Of a DNA stretch of 64,000 nucleotides, positions 62,679 to 64,000 are shown in pieces. Below the pieces are notes generated by a model. It was given only the letters and a program-made list of their open reading frames with translations. It did not search any database and was not told the DNA's origin. This stretch comes from DATNPH01 sp036703315 (GTDB taxonomy: Bacteria > Cyanobacteriota > Cyanobacteriia > Cyanobacteriales > Coleofasciculaceae): the NCBI GenBank assembly GCA_036703315.1, contig DATNPH010000076.1:8823-72822 (forward strand). The letters are read 5' to 3'. Positions within the stretch are counted from its first letter, which is position 1. The number at the start of each line of letters is the position of its first letter. Both the position numbers and the translations under genes were made by a program.

Positions 62679-64000
62679 GTGAAAATTCTGCTGGTGGAGG
62701 ATGATGAGCTTATCGGTTCGGCGCTTTTTGAAGCTCTCGTTACTCATTATTTTACTGTCGATGTGGCAGCAGACGGACAAGCAGGTCTAGAACTGGCGAC
62801 GACCTTTGACTATGACCTGATTTTATTGGATTGGCTCATTCCCAAACTGGATGGCATCAGCCTTTGTCGCCAACTCCGTTCAAAGGGGTATCAAAAACCC
62901 ATCCTCTTGCTGACTGCCAAAGACTCCAACACCGATATCGTTCAAGGCTTGGACGCAGGAGCAGATGACTATATAGTCAAGCCCTATGACTTATCGGCAT
63001 TGATGGCACGCATTCGCGATTTGCTGCGTCGGGGAAATTCTCCTGTCACGAGCGTTCTGACTTGGGGAAACCTCTGTTTGAATCCGGTTTCGGGCGAGGT
63101 TACTTTTGAAGAGCAACTTCTATCTCTGACTCCCAAAGAATACAGCCTGCTGGAACTTTTCCTGCGGAATCCTCAACGAGTTTTCAGCCGGAGTGCGATT
63201 ATTGATCGCCTATGGTCTTTGAGTGGCTCACCTGCCGAAAGTGCAGTTACAGTCCACATCAAGGAATTGCGGCAGAAGCTGAAGATAGGGGGAATGACTG
63301 AAGAAATTATCGAGACAGTCTATGGCTTGGGTTATCGGCTCAAATCCCCTCCTGAAGAGAAGGCGTTGCGCGAGAGCGTTGCGGGAGGCGGAAGCGTCCA
63401 TCGGGGAATGGCAAGGGGGGACAAGGGAGACAAGGGAGAAAGGAGCCAGTCAAAATTAAAAGGTCTGGCTTCACTCAGCAAGGTGTTAGAGCGGTTCAGA
63501 GGTTCTTTTGCGCAGCAGGTTACCGTACTGGAGCAAGCAAAGATAGCACTGAGCGAGGGTAAACTGAGCGATGTTCTACGGCAGAGCGCAGGGCAGGAAG
63601 CCCACAAGCTAACAGGTGCATTGGGAACGTTTGGTTATCCGGAAGGCTCGAATCTGGCACGGGCGATCGAACATATGCTGATGGATGGCACGGCTTTGGG
63701 ACGGGAAGAAGCCTTACGACTCAATCAACTGGTTGCTGACCTTCAACAAGAACTGACAAAGCCTCCCGCCTCCATCACAGAACCAATACCTCCCACTCAA
63801 GCTCCTTTGGTGCTGGTGGTTGATGACGATGTGGCACTAACTGAGAAACTGAAAGTAGAAGCCGCTGTCTGGGGAATGCAGATTGAGACGGCTCCCGATT
63901 TGACGACTGCCAGACAGAAGATTACCCAAACTTCTCCTGATGTCATCTTGCTGGAACTCTCCTTTCCCGATCCAGCCGAAGATGGACTAACGCTGCTGCG
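62679..64000 (+). CDS. Multidomain response regulator: REC, winged helix, HPt-like, REC (3' partial)
   Basis: The frame starts at GTG 62679 (VKILLVEDDE) and is open to the right edge. REC1 (residues 2-118) has Asp51 (LILLDWLIP) and Lys in YIVKPYD. An OmpR-type winged helix (about 130-225) has SLTPKEYSLLELFLRNP and YGLGYRL. A linker at 228-258 is coded by repeat-like DNA (GCGTTGCGCGAGAGCG) and is Gly/Arg/Lys-rich. An HPt-like domain has His309 (AHKLTGALGTFG). REC2 starts near residue 385 (LVLVVDDDVAL). At the phospho-acceptor position it has Glu426 (VILLELSFP; GAA at 63954-63956) instead of Asp. Related proteins often end in GGDEF, which cannot be seen here. Confidence 0.88.
   Translation, partial: MKILLVEDDELIGSALFEALVTHYFTVDVAADGQAGLELATTFDYDLILLDWLIPKLDGISLCRQLRSKGYQKPILLLTAKDSNTDIVQGLDAGADDYIVKPYDLSALMARIRDLLRRGNSPVTSVLTWGNLCLNPVSGEVTFEEQLLSLTPKEYSLLELFLRNPQRVFSRSAIIDRLWSLSGSPAESAVTVHIKELRQKLKIGGMTEEIIETVYGLGYRLKSPPEEKALRESVAGGGSVHRGMARGDKGDKGERSQSKLKGLASLSKVLERFRGSFAQQVTVLEQAKIALSEGKLSDVLRQSAGQEAHKLTGALGTFGYPEGSNLARAIEHMLMDGTALGREEALRLNQLVADLQQELTKPPASITEPIPPTQAPLVLVVDDDVALTEKLKVEAAVWGMQIETAPDLTTARQKITQTSPDVILLELSFPDPAEDGLTLL

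Overview
The window is a piece of a cyanobacterial chromosome, probably from a filamentous or otherwise large-genome lineage. The reasons are the many GCGATCGC (HIP1) octamers, the 7-bp tandem repeats between genes, and the marker families: NdhH, a Ycf23/DUF561 protein, ThiE with the long cyanobacterial N-terminal extension, slr1658/slr1659-type regulators, a Kdp operon with a truncated KdpD, large GAF/PAS sensor proteins and several serine/threonine kinases. No rRNA, tRNA, CRISPR array or prophage was recognised.

Layout. 1-8 kb: 3' part of a large sensor ending in a GAF and a SpoIIE/PP2C phosphatase domain, two small switch proteins (ATPase-like and STAS-like), then a 1124-residue adenylate cyclase whose receiver domain lacks its phospho-acceptor Asp. 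8-17 kb: a histidine kinase/NarL regulator pair divergent from kdpA-kdpB-kdpF-like-kdpC-truncated kdpD. 16.7-24.3 kb: anmK, a small hypothetical gene, a serine/threonine kinase, DUF167, GNAT, an ABC exporter half-transporter and a DUF4352 lipoprotein. 24.5-35.5 kb: seven genes all on the minus strand that join a c-di-GMP-responsive cellulose-synthase-like system (HlyD, PilZ-GT2, glycosidase-like lipoprotein) to a chaperone-usher pilus set (pilin, chaperone, unknown cytosolic protein, usher). This is the most striking locus. It is preceded by 1.3 kb without genes.

36.8-44 kb: an SH3-domain lipoprotein, a nuclease-fold fragment, three tandem solute-binding lipoproteins (family 5) without permeases, and a repeat-bearing small protein. 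44-51.5 kb: larB, an IS200/IS605 remnant, ndhH, rsmH, sucC/sucD and an SDR. 51.8-62.5 kb: a membrane-anchored coiled-coil protein, fetB, a DegT-family aminotransferase, ycf23, a second serine/threonine kinase, a polynucleotide-kinase-like gene followed by the remains of a Thg1-like gene, thiE-thiS, a DUF1517 protein, an RHH protein and a DUF2237 protein. 62.68 kb to the edge: a multidomain response regulator that runs out of the window.

Between genes there is an unusual amount of short repeat structure: heptamer arrays, two dispersed repeats each present twice, long perfect palindromes, and a 223-bp block bounded by 15-bp inverted repeats. All function calls come from reading translated motifs by eye. 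No database search was run, so family names are recognition calls, not search results.
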